Of a stretch of DNA of 64,000 nucleotides, positions 54,172-63,041 are shown piece by piece. Every line of letters begins with the position of its first letter. The stretch's first letter is position 1. Both the position numbers and the translations under genes were made by a program. The notes under the pieces were generated by a model that made no database searches, had not been told where the DNA came from, and saw only the letters and a program-made list of their open reading frames with translations. The stretch is from Bacteroides graminisolvens DSM 19988 = JCM 15093 (lineage in GTDB: Bacteria; Bacteroidota; Bacteroidia; Bacteroidales; Bacteroidaceae): the NCBI RefSeq assembly GCF_000428125.1, contig NZ_KE386627.1:1-64000 (forward strand). The letters run 5' to 3'.

Positions 54172-54418
54172 ATTTTTATTTTTATTCAGGGAGTTGTATT
54201 GGTTATTTATTATTGTCGTTAGCCATATCAAAGTTATTAAGGGAATTATTTAACTTCTTGATTGTTTTACTTATATATCATATTACCCATACTGAGCTAT
54301 ATGCATACTGAGCTAATTGTTTTGTTCTATCTGCTATATCTGCTTCATTGAATTCTGCTTTATTTTCATAGTCTGATATGGTTACCGACACCTTTTCAAT
54401 TACTTAATTTAAAAACGG

Positions 54419-54426
54419 TAAATTTG
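54419..54426 (+). promoter_or_regulatory. -7 box of the DinB-like gene
   Basis: TAAATTTG matches TAnnTTTG, 23 bases before the ATG at 54450. It supports 54450, not 54486, as the original start. Confidence 0.5.
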
Positions 54427-54449
54427 CACGAAGAAAAAAGACGTTCAAT

Positions 54450-55121
54450 ATGGATAAGCAAACATGGGGAAGCAAGTTGAAATAATTGCGTTCCATCATC
54501 AGAAAAGAATTATTTATTGACGAAGCGAAAACATTGGCACTCCAGTTGCATGAAATGGTTTACACATCAGAAATGTCTGGTACCAACCAGCGTACCTTTG
54601 AAGACGAGTTATGGGAAGATCTAAGTGAGGAAACAGCACGAAAAGCCGTCAATACAAAAGGGCGAACGGTAGTGTACGGCATTTGGCACGCCACCCGCAT
54701 AGAAGATATCACCATGAATCTACTTGTTGCTGCCGATGATCAGATCTTTGAGAAGGAGAATTGGGCTGCCCGAATAAACGCATCGGTGAAGCATACAGGC
54801 AACTCACTTGATAAAAAAGAGATACTTCGTTTCTCGGAACGTATTGACATCAATGAGCTGCGTGTCTACAGAATGGCGGTTGCGCGACAGAGCGAAAATA
54901 TTATTCGTCGTTTAAAACCGGAGGATATGAAACGCGACGTACATCAGGCAAATCTCCAGCGGATATTAAACGAACAGGCTGTTGACGATGTGCCGTCGGC
55001 CAACTGGCTGATTGATTTTTGGGGCAAGAAAGATGTGGCGGGCATCATACTCATGCCCTGCCTGAGACATCAACTGGTTCATCTCAATGAGTCAATGGAG
55101 GCAAAGAGGCGCAAGAAATAG
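54450..55121 (+). pseudogene. DinB-superfamily protein with an in-frame stop at codon 12
   Basis: ATG at 54450 opens MDKQTWGSKLK, then TAA at 54483-54485, and the same frame continues LRSIIRKELFID to 55121. The body is a DinB-like four-helix protein: the VVYGIWHATRIED segment and a late RHQLVHLNE supply metal-binding His residues. The promoter is placed for the upstream ATG. Unless a TTG at 54486 or the stop's read-through rescues it, the gene is recently inactivated. A GAA to TAA change at that codon would be enough. Confidence 0.65.
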
Positions 55122-55132
55122 GTTCGTGCGAT

Positions 55133-55312
55133 TTATACAAACCGCATATTTCGTTTCACTTCATCGATATTCTCCACATCGGTTAGCAGTTCAAGTAATT
55201 TAAAGGCCACGTCGAGAGCGGTTGCCGGTCCGGTAGAGGTAATGATGTTATGGTCAACCACCAATGGGCGTAAGGCAGAGCCATCGTTCAACGCAATTTC
55301 TTTTCGAAGCAC
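55133..55312 (-). pseudogene. C-terminal remnant of a DJ-1/PfpI-family protein
   Basis: A 59-residue minus-strand frame reads LRKEIALNDG, then NIITSTGPATALDVAFKLLELL and ends RNMRFV. This is the last strand-helix part of DJ-1/PfpI proteins. It lacks the catalytic Cys region and any start, and its beginning overlaps the end of the GNAT gene at 55288. It looks like what is left after a deletion joined the two genes. Confidence 0.6.
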
Positions 55313-55746
55313 AAACTATTTGGGAAATCTTTATACTGACCGTAGTTCTCTATTCTTTCGTATCCGCATCGGGCGTAGAGTCCTATGGCTTCCGGCTGTC
55401 CAGATCCTGTTTCAAGTACAGCTTTTGAGTAGCCCTGTTCCTTCGCCCAAGCTTCCAACTCGCCCAGTACCTGTTTTGAAATCTTCCGTCCCCTGTAATC
55501 AGGTGCGACGAATATGCGTTTCATTTCAACCGTGTCACTGTCATACTCTTTGAAACAGCCACACCCCACAGGCTTGTCCCCGTCGAAGGCTACAATTACA
55601 GTGGCTATGGAATCAACCTTGTTGAACTTGTCATATTCTGATTGCTCCCTTTGGTATCGCTTATTTAAGTCATTATCGAGCTGAGCTATCGAATGGTTGA
55701 AGTCTTTGTTTTCACCTTGAGTCCGTTTTGTCGTTATTACATTCAT
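55288..55746 (-). CDS. GNAT-family N-acetyltransferase
   Basis: The 152-residue protein has VGCGCFKEYD, VEMKRIFVAPDYRGRKISKQVLGELE with the acetyl-CoA-binding loop, and ARCGYERIENYG near the end, as in PaiA/YjgM-type GNATs. It appears intact, although its last codons overlap a DJ-1 remnant, so the original stop may have been recreated at the junction. The substrate is unknown. Confidence 0.8.
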   Translation of the reverse strand: MNVITTKRTQGENKDFNHSIAQLDNDLNKRYQREQSEYDKFNKVDSIATVIVAFDGDKPVGCGCFKEYDSDTVEMKRIFVAPDYRGRKISKQVLGELEAWAKEQGYSKAVLETGSGQPEAIGLYARCGYERIENYGQYKDFPNSLCFEKKLR

Positions 55747-56428
55747 CTATTCATAGATTATAGTTATATGCGATAAAGATACTTCTTTTTCCCGTTGTTT
55801 TCTACCAAATTTCTCTCCTTAATTTCCTCCCCAACAATTAAAAATCCTACGCCAACTTTTTAAAATCCTAGGCGTAGAAATAAAAATCGCAGGCGAACAA
55901 TAAAATATTAATGGTAATTATATAACACATAAATAACGCATTATATATATGATGTGTAAAATAATTGTTTTTTATAAAATATCAGTATTGCAATATTTTT
56001 TCTTGATAAAATAAATTTAATTTATAGCTATTATGTCAATTATTATATTTAAGTCTGCATTAATAAAAAGGAAAAGCATTATTGTTAATTTATAAAATGT
56101 CGTGCACGACTCTAAGAAAAACGGACTCTAAAACTATTTCAGACCGTCCATCTGTTAAGCTTCAAAAAGCATCTCACCCATATCTCAAAAACGCCCTGAT
56201 TGCCATCAGCGATTGGCGGTACATTGATTCGTAAGAGAAATCATTACAGTGCGATTTGTCGACTCAACCAAAACTCAACCCGAATCTTCTTATCTATATT
56301 TTTAATATAATATTAATATATTGGGGTGAAAAGTGAGGTGAAAACGATTTTTTGTTACATCTGCAATCCGCTGATTTTCAATCAATTAAAAGCATATTTC
56401 TAGGGGTGAAAAGTGAGGTGAATAATTT
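55747..56428. other. Gene-free AT-rich region with short repeats
   Basis: About 680 bp contain no supportable gene. Three versions of AAAATC(C/G)TA(C/G)GC occur at about 55841-55895, with CTACGCC (55847) and GGCGTAG (55871) as an inverted pair. GTCGTGCACGAC at 56099-56110 is a perfect 12-bp palindrome. A 20-bp direct repeat (56323 and 56403) precedes the remnant that follows. Confidence 0.5.
56323..56422. repeat. 20-bp direct repeats GGGGTGAAAAGTGAGGTGAA
   Basis: The sequence is identical at 56323-56342 and 56403-56422, 80 bp apart. I associate GTGAAAAGTGAGGTGA-type repeats with the area upstream of the VirE/DUF3987-DUF4248-HU-amidase module of Bacteroides; here they precede only a broken gene. 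Confidence 0.75.
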
Positions 56429-56515
56429 TTGGTTATTTATTTCAACAAAATTAGGCGTGCGGAAACCCGCTTGTACAGCCTGATTGAGCCCTTAACACAT
56501 TTAAAATCTCTATTT

Positions 56516-56840
56516 ATGGATTCTATCGACGGTAAAGAGCCTGCCAAGGATTATCTGCTTTTTCAGGAAGAGTTGCTCGAAGTGATTAAAAAGCTCAGCG
56601 ACAAGCCGCTCACCGAGCGGGAGGCGTTCTTCGCCATGTTCATCAAGGTCAACTACAAAGACGAGATCCTCGAGATCAAAGGGCAAAAGGTGTTCTACAG
56701 AAGGGGTGAATCGGTTCTTAGCAAAGGATCTAGGCAACGTATATTTCGGTCACAACCCCAGCATAACGTGTATCGGCGATTACGTGCCGCCTATTGAATG
56801 GATGCAGAGAAACAGTAAACAGATTGCGAAAAATGAGTAA
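56516..56840 (+). pseudogene. Remnant of a phage-type replication/HTH-like protein
   Basis: ATG 56516 opens MDSIDGKEPAKDYL and the segment EAFFAMFIKVNYKDEILEIKG, which resembles the start of phage replisome-organiser/DnaD-like proteins. The frame then runs into unlikely sequence to 56797. Another frame (56703-56840, GVNRFLAKDLGNVYFGHNP to QIAKNE) shows better coding character. A frameshift or deletion junction near 56700-56750 is likely. It stands where a VirE/DUF3987-type gene is often found in this module. Confidence 0.45.
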
Positions 56841-56921
56841 AGTGGCACAGCGGGACTTAAAACAACCTTAGCGAGCGTTTAAAGAAAAGGGATGTATTAC
56901 ATCACAAAAAAGGGGAGCCGT

Positions 56922-57149
56922 TTACGGTTCCCCTAAATGTTCCACAATCAGCTCCACCTGGCGACGGGTGAAATAGTGGTCGTTTTTCCCTTCTCTGCCG
57001 CTGTAAAGCGCATCATACAAGTCTTCGTTTTTGCGTATCCAGTTACGCAGTTTGCGCATGGCCGACTCCACGGGCAACCCCGGATTGTACAAATGGGCCA
57101 AGATGCCTTTGTGGTAGGCTCGCACCCTGAACGGTTCGTCTTCTTTCAT
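56922..57149 (-). CDS. DUF4248 protein
   Basis: The 75-residue protein (FRVRAYHKGILAHLYNP, then ESAMRKLRNWIRKN and FTRRQVELIVEHLGEP) matches the small DUF4248 proteins of Bacteroides. They have a winged-helix-like composition and nearly always lie opposite an HU gene as here. The function is unknown. It is divergent from the HU gene across a shared 240-bp promoter region. Confidence 0.75.
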   Translation of the reverse strand: MKEDEPFRVRAYHKGILAHLYNPGLPVESAMRKLRNWIRKNEDLYDALYSGREGKNDHYFTRRQVELIVEHLGEP

Positions 57150-57298
57150 CAGTTTATCTTATTGGTTTACTCTTGTAAATTTACATATTTACGAGCAGAA
57201 AAGCAAGTTTTTCAAGGAAAAACAAGGGCTTTTCATCAAATAAAAACAATGCACGGTTTGGGTGGTAAAGTACGGTACAAAGGCTTTTTAGCAGGTTG

Positions 57299-57306
57299 TA
57301 TCTTTG
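57299..57306 (+). promoter_or_regulatory. -7 box of the HU gene
   Basis: TATCTTTG matches TAnnTTTG, about 85 bases before the ATG. It is embedded in an inverted pair GGTACAA (57275-57281) and TTGTACC (57306-57312) that could be an operator. Confidence 0.5.
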
Positions 57307-57390
57307 TTGTACCGGAGCGGGAAACAGGGTTGGTGAGCAGCCCAGATCCGCGTTTCGGAAAAGAGTATTAATCATTTAATCTATTACAAC

Positions 57391-57879
57391 ATGAGTGTAC
57401 CTGTTACAGTAGTGGCCCGAAAAAATCCTGCCAAGCAGAACGAGCCCGAAAAGTTTTATGCCATGGCCCAGGCGGCGGGCGAAATGAATTTCCGCAGTTT
57501 GTGCAAAGATGCCTCTGAAGGCTGCACGGTGATGCGTGCCGATATCGCAGCAGTGCTCTACGCACTGATCGATAGCATGATGAAGAGTCTGGCCAAAGGG
57601 GAGATTGTGCGCTTCGGCGACTTCGGCAGCTTCCAGGTAGGGGTAAGCAGCACGGGAGTGGAAAAGAAGGATGATTTCAGTGCCAATCAGGTGAAGGGCG
57701 CACACATCATTTTCCGCCCCGGCATTGACCTCACCGAGATGATCAAGACGCTGACCTTCAAGAAGAAGACAGTGGGCAAGGTGGTAGCCGAGAATGAGTT
57801 GCCGGGTGAGAATACGGGTGGCAATACCGGAGGAAACACCGGAGGCAATACGGGTGATGATGATGATCCTAATGGATAA
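57391..57879 (+). CDS. HU-family DNA-binding protein with Gly/Asn/Thr-rich tail
   Basis: The 162-residue protein has a HU/IHF-like (HU-HIG) domain in residues 1-130 (RSLCKDASEGCTVMRADI, KGEIVRFGDFGSFQVG and VKGAHIIFRPG). The tail is a short low-complexity repeat of NTGG units ending in DDDD. It is the type linked to DUF4248 and an amidase in Bacteroides, a mobile-like module repeated in their genomes, often near capsule loci. It probably binds DNA, with an unknown role for the tail. Confidence 0.85.
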   Translation: MSVPVTVVARKNPAKQNEPEKFYAMAQAAGEMNFRSLCKDASEGCTVMRADIAAVLYALIDSMMKSLAKGEIVRFGDFGSFQVGVSSTGVEKKDDFSANQVKGAHIIFRPGIDLTEMIKTLTFKKKTVGKVVAENELPGENTGGNTGGNTGGNTGDDDDPNG

Positions 57880-57977
57880 TTTGTTAACCAAAAGTAACGG
57901 ATGTGCAAACGTCCGTTACTTGATTGTCAGTATTTAAGAATATACGAATTTTGTTTAATCTATAAGGATAATTGAAT

Positions 57978-58250
57978 ATGAAAACCATTATTTTGAAAGT
58001 TTTGGAGTGTACCAAGGTGATTCTTCCGTTTTTCGTAAAAACGAATAAAAAGGACAGCAAGGAGTTTAGCGACCTCATCAAGGGGCAGTACGAGTTCCTG
58101 GTGGCTCAGCTGGAGAAGGTGCTCAAAGATTACTTTGAGACCAGTGAAAAGGTTCGTGAAATGCACACCGAGCTATTCGCCTTGAAAACGCAGCTGGCGG
58201 CAGCGCTGGCGCAGCAGTGTGCAGCCAAGGAGTGTTCATCCAGAATGTAG
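57978..58250 (+). CDS. Small protein of the HU-amidase module
   Basis: The start is ATG 57978 (MKTIILKVLECTK); a TTG frame start is two codons earlier. The 90-residue product has a hydrophobic N-terminus (about 5-20) and a helical, coiled-coil-like remainder (VAQLEKVLKDYFETSEKVREMH). I do not recognise a named domain. It lies between HU and the amidase, 5 bp before the latter, and could play a holin-like or membrane role with it. Confidence 0.5.
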   Translation: MKTIILKVLECTKVILPFFVKTNKKDSKEFSDLIKGQYEFLVAQLEKVLKDYFETSEKVREMHTELFALKTQLAAALAQQCAAKECSSRM

Positions 58251-58255
58251 GCGGT

Positions 58256-58705
58256 ATGAGACACATTGACCTGATTGTGATTCACTGTTCGGCCACGCGG
58301 GAAGACCGCACCTATTCCGAGCATGATCTGGCGACGGATCACCGTCGTCGGGGCTTCAAGGGTGCGGGTTATCACTTTTACGTTCGCAAGGACGGCAAGA
58401 TAATCACCACCCGTCCGCTGGAGCAAGTAGGTGCGCATGCACGGGGTTACAATGCCAACAGCATCGGCATCTGTTACGAGGGCGGGCTCGACAGCCGGGG
58501 TATGCCCAAAGACACGCGAACCTGTCATCAGAAGCATTCGCTGCGGGTGTTGGTGCGCACGTTGTTGCTTGACTATCCGCTCAGCCGGGTATGCGGCCAT
58601 CGGGATTTAAGTCCGGACCTGAACCACAACGGTGAAGTTGAACCGGAGGAGTGGGTGAAGCAGTGCCCTTGTTTTGAGGGGAGCGAGGTTTTGGCTAAAG
58701 AATAA
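58256..58705 (+). CDS. N-acetylmuramoyl-L-alanine amidase (T7-lysozyme type)
   Basis: The start is MRHIDLIVIHCSATRED at 58256; the upstream part of the frame overlaps the preceding gene. The 149-residue protein is an amidase_2 domain: IHCS with the first zinc His, YHFYVRKDGKI, and CGHRDLSPD with further ligands. It cuts the amide between muramic acid and L-Ala in peptidoglycan. It has no signal peptide, so release needs another factor, as for phage endolysins. Confidence 0.88.
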   Translation: MRHIDLIVIHCSATREDRTYSEHDLATDHRRRGFKGAGYHFYVRKDGKIITTRPLEQVGAHARGYNANSIGICYEGGLDSRGMPKDTRTCHQKHSLRVLVRTLLLDYPLSRVCGHRDLSPDLNHNGEVEPEEWVKQCPCFEGSEVLAKE

Positions 58706-58739
58706 TTTCTAACTACACGTAATTCATAAGCTATTTGGG

Positions 58740-58800
58740 AGCAGCCTGTAAAGCGGTTATCGTTACGGAATGAAACGGTTCGCTTTATGGGTTGCTTTTT
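58740..58800 (+). terminator. Imperfect terminator after the amidase
   Basis: GCAGCCTGTAAAGCGG (58741-58756) pairs, with several G-U wobbles, with CGCTTTATGGGTTGC (58781-58795), followed by TTTTT. Confidence 0.6.
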
Positions 58801-59091
58801 GCTTATTGTGCGGTATATCAGGTATATTGCTTTTATTAAAAATATATTTTGAATAGAATATTTGTTTTCTAGTTCTTGGTTGTAGATTATATAGGGACAA
58901 ATAAAGAAAAAGGGTTTAATTATCTACTTTTTTATTTGAAAAATATGATAAATTGCAATAATGCATAAGATTAAAATATTAACTTTGTGGCTGACTATTT
59001 TGAAAAACACACATAATGGTATTATAATATTATGTAATATAATAACCTACTGCTACAAGAACCATGATGATTAAGTAGATATACGTTTGTT

Positions 59092-59099
59092 TTTCGAAT
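59092..59099 (+). promoter_or_regulatory. -7 box of the Detocs-like operon
   Basis: TACGTTTG matches TAnnTTTG, 31 bases before the ATG at 59131. Confidence 0.5.
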
Positions 59100-59130
59100 A
59101 AAATTAATCTCAACGAAAAAATCTAATAAA

Positions 59131-62100
59131 ATGGCTTATTTAAAGAAAAAAAGAAAAAATAAAATACAAGTCGAATATCTACACTATATTGTACAAGAAA
59201 TACTTAATACTCGCCTTGATAAGAAAGAATGTTCTAAAGTTGTAGCAAATTTAAAAAATAAATTTGATGCAAATACTTTGTCGGCTTCGTTGTCAGATTT
59301 GTATAGTAAAATGCCTGTTTATGAAAAAATAATAATGGGTAATTTATTTCCAAGAAATATTCAAGAGCTGGGAGATGGAAATGGATATTTTTTTAAACCA
59401 ATGCATTTGATTAACGAAATTTCATGGCTATATATTCAAATTGTCCGATACAAAAAAGAACTGAAAATATATGCTCATTCTCGCAGTAAAATCGAACATC
59501 TTATACTTTTAGGTAAATACAATGAAGCGATGGAGATTTTAGAAGAGTTGACAAAAAAAATTGGACTTTCAATTTGGTACTATGAGACAAAATGTTTGAT
59601 ATACAGCCGACTTGGTAAAGAAAGAGATATATATGGACTACTAAGTGAAGTTAATGAGGCGAAAAAAACGGCTAAAACAGGATTTGTTCCGTTTTTGTTG
59701 CATTATTTGGCGAAAAGGAGTATTCCTTCGTATTCAGCAATATCTTTTGATGCTGATTTGACTTCTCGTTTTAAAATGAATAGAAATGATTTTCAGCAGG
59801 ACAGATATAACTATTACCTTTTTAGATTGAATTATTACAATAATCTAGAAGTAGAAGATTTGTCTGTTACAATGATTATGGAGGCTACCAATTCGCTAGT
59901 AGATCGATACAATCTTCTTCTTACTATTTTAAAAACGGAATTTGCAAAAACTGAAAATAATACAGATAGAACACTTTATTCATTTTGGGGTACTAGACTC
60001 TATCGTCAGACTCAAGATATAGCACTTACGCCTTTGGTTGCTTATGTTCAAACAGATCTTTTAGATCAGTCTTATTATGATGTTGGTTTTATTAATATTT
60101 TGGACTTATATTACAAAGGCGTATATAAAGATGTTGTTTTAAATATTCGTGAATATGTCAAAAAAAACTCGTCTAATTTTGATATTGTAAAAATATATTG
60201 TCGGACTCTTGTTGCTCTTGACAATGGTTATGTTCCAATAGTAGCTGATAAGGATTCATTGCTTAACCAAATAACCTCGCTTGTGTTTAAAACAATGAGC
60301 GAAAAATTGAACGATGAATTTTTGTTTAAATTGTATAATATAAATAAGAATATTTATGGGCTTTCTCTTGCTTGTGGTCTTGACAACTACATTAAAGAAG
60401 AGCAAAATGAGCCTTGTTACAGGAGTTTGAAGTTTTTGTTTACATATACATTTGATCCTCTTTTTTCATCAGTTATTAATGACAAGGATAGTAGACTCCA
60501 TTATATTGATGAAGGGGAAAAATATATAGGTGGTAATTCTATTGTTTGTGAATATCAGAAGGGTAGAATAGAAAAAAAAATAAATACTGCTCTTAATATA
60601 GTTTCATATATCAAGGATCAAGATAATGCAAAGATTTCTTTTAATAATGAAGATTATATTAAGGCATTGGAAGAATGGAAAGATATACTTGAAAAATATA
60701 AAGAATGCTTGCCTATTGCTCAAACAGCCATAGATTATATATATCAATGCTATATGGGAATAGAAGAAAAGCAAGCTGCAATTGTGTTTTATATTGAACA
60801 ATTCATGAAAGGTAAAGTCTATGTTGCGAAGGTTGATACCACAAGGTTTGTGGATCAGCTTTACAGAGAAAAGTATCGTAAAGGAGTTAGAAACTCACTT
60901 GATTTATTACTTTTCGTTTTTATTAAAGCAAAAGCTGACGAACATAAGAGCTGTGTGCTGGAACGATTTTGCGCTTATAAAGATGTCGAAAAGGTTTCAG
61001 AATTGATAAATGTATTTGCTGATGAAATAAATAGGGATAAAGTAGAACTTTTTTTCTACTTATTGGCTACGGAGGATATACTACGTCATATGGTATACGT
61101 AGAAAGTACTAAGCAAAAATTAGAGGAACAGCAAATTATTTCTCAATATTTGATGTCAATGGATACAAATAATAGAGAATTGTATGTTACGCTGAATCAA
61201 GAAATACTTGATGCTATGATTGTGTATCAAAATATAAAAAAAATTGATGAAAGTAGAATATTTGCAAATGACCTCTCTATTATAAAGTATGAATTGAAGG
61301 ATCAGGAAGGACTATACAATCAATATAGATATCAATTTGAATTATCGAAGGATAATAAACCTATTTTAGTTGTAAATACAGCTAACTCTTCCAGTTGTGA
61401 TGACGATTTCCCTAAAATAAAATATACTGTAAGATTTACTAATAAAGCTTTTATTGATGTTGCGTGTCAATTATTTGATGCGATATGTGATAAATTTCTT
61501 TTGAGTAAGTTTGGTTTAAAGACATACTTGAGTACACGAATCCGACATGGAGTGCTAGAAGGTGAATTGCGCTCAGGTTTTGATAGACTTAATTTAGTGC
61601 TTTCAACTCAACATGATACTTATGTTCCTACTCATTTTTGGCAAACGACTTATGCACTGTCGTCCGGTGATCAGTCGGAACTTATGAAGATTCTTGAACG
61701 CTTCTCACATGGTGTCAATTTTCTAATCTCAGAATTTAAGAAAAATGTTCTACAAATAAGATGTAGAGAGGAAGATTCTGGCTTTTTTAAATATTTATTT
61801 ACTCCTGATGAAAAATGCTTTGCCGTAGTCAATGCTAACGATGCTCAAAGTTATGAAGAATTCTGTAAAAATGTTATGAATTTTTTATTTAAAGTGACTG
61901 ATGCAAACTTAATAAAAATCCGTCGTGAAGTGTCTGAAAATTTAACAATTGAATTTAATCAGTTAGTAGACCAACTTTATAATGATATACAAAGATTTAA
62001 CTCAAAGCATTTTTATTGCGATTTGAGTAGGGCTGTAAATGATGCTCGTGCGGATATTCGTCAGAAACTGATTCGAATTGAAAAATGGTTTTACATCCAA

Positions 62101-62589
62101 GATGCTAAATTTGATGATTTCTATTTAGTAAAGCAAATGGATATAGTTTGGAATATAACAGCTAAAATGTTTCCAAATATTAAATATGAATTAAATCATG
62201 AGACATCTGAAGAGATTAGCGTGAAATTAAAAGCTGCTTACTTTATTCATATATCAGATATCTTGACGATTTTTTATAATAATATGTTTAGTTATAGCCG
62301 ACCAACCAAGATTCGTAATTTTAAGATATCATGTAGAGTTGATGGTACGATAGCTCATCTTCATTTTGAGAATGATATTTTGGATTCAGAGGATAGTCTT
62401 AATCAAAAATTTAAAGAGATGCTAACCTCATATAGTCGATTACAAATGGAAGGGAAGAGTGGGCTTATTAAGGTGAAAAAAATTATTAAATATGATCTTG
62501 CTTGTGAGTCAAATGAAGTGCTTATAAAAGCTGAAAATAATAAATGCCTTATTGATGTCAACATAGAATTAAAAGATTTGCTCGCATGA
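59131..62589 (+). CDS. dtcA: DtcA-like sensor kinase with helical-repeat N-terminus and GHKL-like C-terminus
   Basis: The 1152-residue protein is soluble and largely alpha-helical in residues 1-760, with TPR-like helix pairs (e.g. EAMEILEELTK, EALEEWKDILEK). Residue H806 in STRIRHGVLEGELR is a candidate phosphoacceptor in a dimerisation-helix-like setting. The C-terminal 130 residues look like a divergent GHKL ATPase: ISDILTIFYNNMFSYS (about 1043-1056) as N-box and EGKSGLIKVKKII (about 1107) as the G-box. With the two genes that follow it matches DtcA of the Detocs anti-phage two-component system. The overlap of 4 bp with the next gene supports coupling. Confidence 0.7.
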   Translation: MAYLKKKRKNKIQVEYLHYIVQEILNTRLDKKECSKVVANLKNKFDANTLSASLSDLYSKMPVYEKIIMGNLFPRNIQELGDGNGYFFKPMHLINEISWLYIQIVRYKKELKIYAHSRSKIEHLILLGKYNEAMEILEELTKKIGLSIWYYETKCLIYSRLGKERDIYGLLSEVNEAKKTAKTGFVPFLLHYLAKRSIPSYSAISFDADLTSRFKMNRNDFQQDRYNYYLFRLNYYNNLEVEDLSVTMIMEATNSLVDRYNLLLTILKTEFAKTENNTDRTLYSFWGTRLYRQTQDIALTPLVAYVQTDLLDQSYYDVGFINILDLYYKGVYKDVVLNIREYVKKNSSNFDIVKIYCRTLVALDNGYVPIVADKDSLLNQITSLVFKTMSEKLNDEFLFKLYNINKNIYGLSLACGLDNYIKEEQNEPCYRSLKFLFTYTFDPLFSSVINDKDSRLHYIDEGEKYIGGNSIVCEYQKGRIEKKINTALNIVSYIKDQDNAKISFNNEDYIKALEEWKDILEKYKECLPIAQTAIDYIYQCYMGIEEKQAAIVFYIEQFMKGKVYVAKVDTTRFVDQLYREKYRKGVRNSLDLLLFVFIKAKADEHKSCVLERFCAYKDVEKVSELINVFADEINRDKVELFFYLLATEDILRHMVYVESTKQKLEEQQIISQYLMSMDTNNRELYVTLNQEILDAMIVYQNIKKIDESRIFANDLSIIKYELKDQEGLYNQYRYQFELSKDNKPILVVNTANSSSCDDDFPKIKYTVRFTNKAFIDVACQLFDAICDKFLLSKFGLKTYLSTRIRHGVLEGELRSGFDRLNLVLSTQHDTYVPTHFWQTTYALSSGDQSELMKILERFSHGVNFLISEFKKNVLQIRCREEDSGFFKYLFTPDEKCFAVVNANDAQSYEEFCKNVMNFLFKVTDANLIKIRREVSENLTIEFNQLVDQLYNDIQRFNSKHFYCDLSRAVNDARADIRQKLIRIEKWFYIQDAKFDDFYLVKQMDIVWNITAKMFPNIKYELNHETSEEISVKLKAAYFIHISDILTIFYNNMFSYSRPTKIRNFKISCRVDGTIAHLHFENDILDSEDSLNQKFKEMLTSYSRLQMEGKSGLIKVKKIIKYDLACESNEVLIKAENNKCLIDVNIELKDLLA

Positions 62590-63041
62590 AAAAGATATTA
62601 TTAGTAGAAGATTTGCCACAAAAAGCAGATAATATTAAAAGTTTATTGAAACTTGAATTTCCTGAAATAGAGATAGAAGAAAGAAGTTCTTATCATACTG
62701 CAATTGAGGAGATATATCGGAATTATAATAAATATTTTGTGGTTTTGCTTGATGTATCAATGTCAACTTATGATGCTGGGGTAGAAGAGAATGGTGGTAT
62801 TCCAGAAGCGCTTGCTGGAAAAATGATTCTTGATGGGATGTACTTAAGGGATATTCCAGTTAAAGTAAAAGTTATGACTATGTATGAGAGCTTTGATGGT
62901 AAAAGTATACAAGAGCTAGATAAAGAACTAAGAGAAGATAGTCCTGAGAATTATGATGGGTATATTTTTTTCTCGTTTCAAAAAAGTGATTGGAGGAAGC
63001 AGTTAAGCGATTATATTCATAAAATGATAGAAATAAAATGA
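62586..63041 (+). CDS. dtcB: DtcB-like stand-alone receiver
   Basis: The 151-residue protein is a single receiver domain: acidic pair E8-D9 (LLVEDLPQ), phosphoacceptor D56 (VVLLDVSMS), Thr98 (KVMTMYES) and Lys in FQKSDW. There is no output domain. In Detocs, DtcB acts as a phosphate sink that lowers accidental activation of DtcC. It overlaps both neighbours by 4 bp. Assignment is by architecture and gene order. Confidence 0.72.
   Translation: MKKILLVEDLPQKADNIKSLLKLEFPEIEIEERSSYHTAIEEIYRNYNKYFVVLLDVSMSTYDAGVEENGGIPEALAGKMILDGMYLRDIPVKVKVMTMYESFDGKSIQELDKELREDSPENYDGYIFFSFQKSDWRKQLSDYIHKMIEIK

Larger units (their letters stand above)
53935..54449. other. Gene-free AT-rich stretch
   Basis: About 500 bp hold no supportable gene. 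It contains a 13-bp hairpin with a T-rich tail (54132-54171) and the promoter of the DinB pseudogene (54419-54426). The rest shows nothing. Confidence 0.5.
58706..59130. other. Intergenic region before the Detocs-like locus
   Basis: It contains an imperfect terminator (58740-58800) and, about 290 bases later, the -7 box of the next operon (59092-59099). The middle is AT-rich with no gene. Confidence 0.5.
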
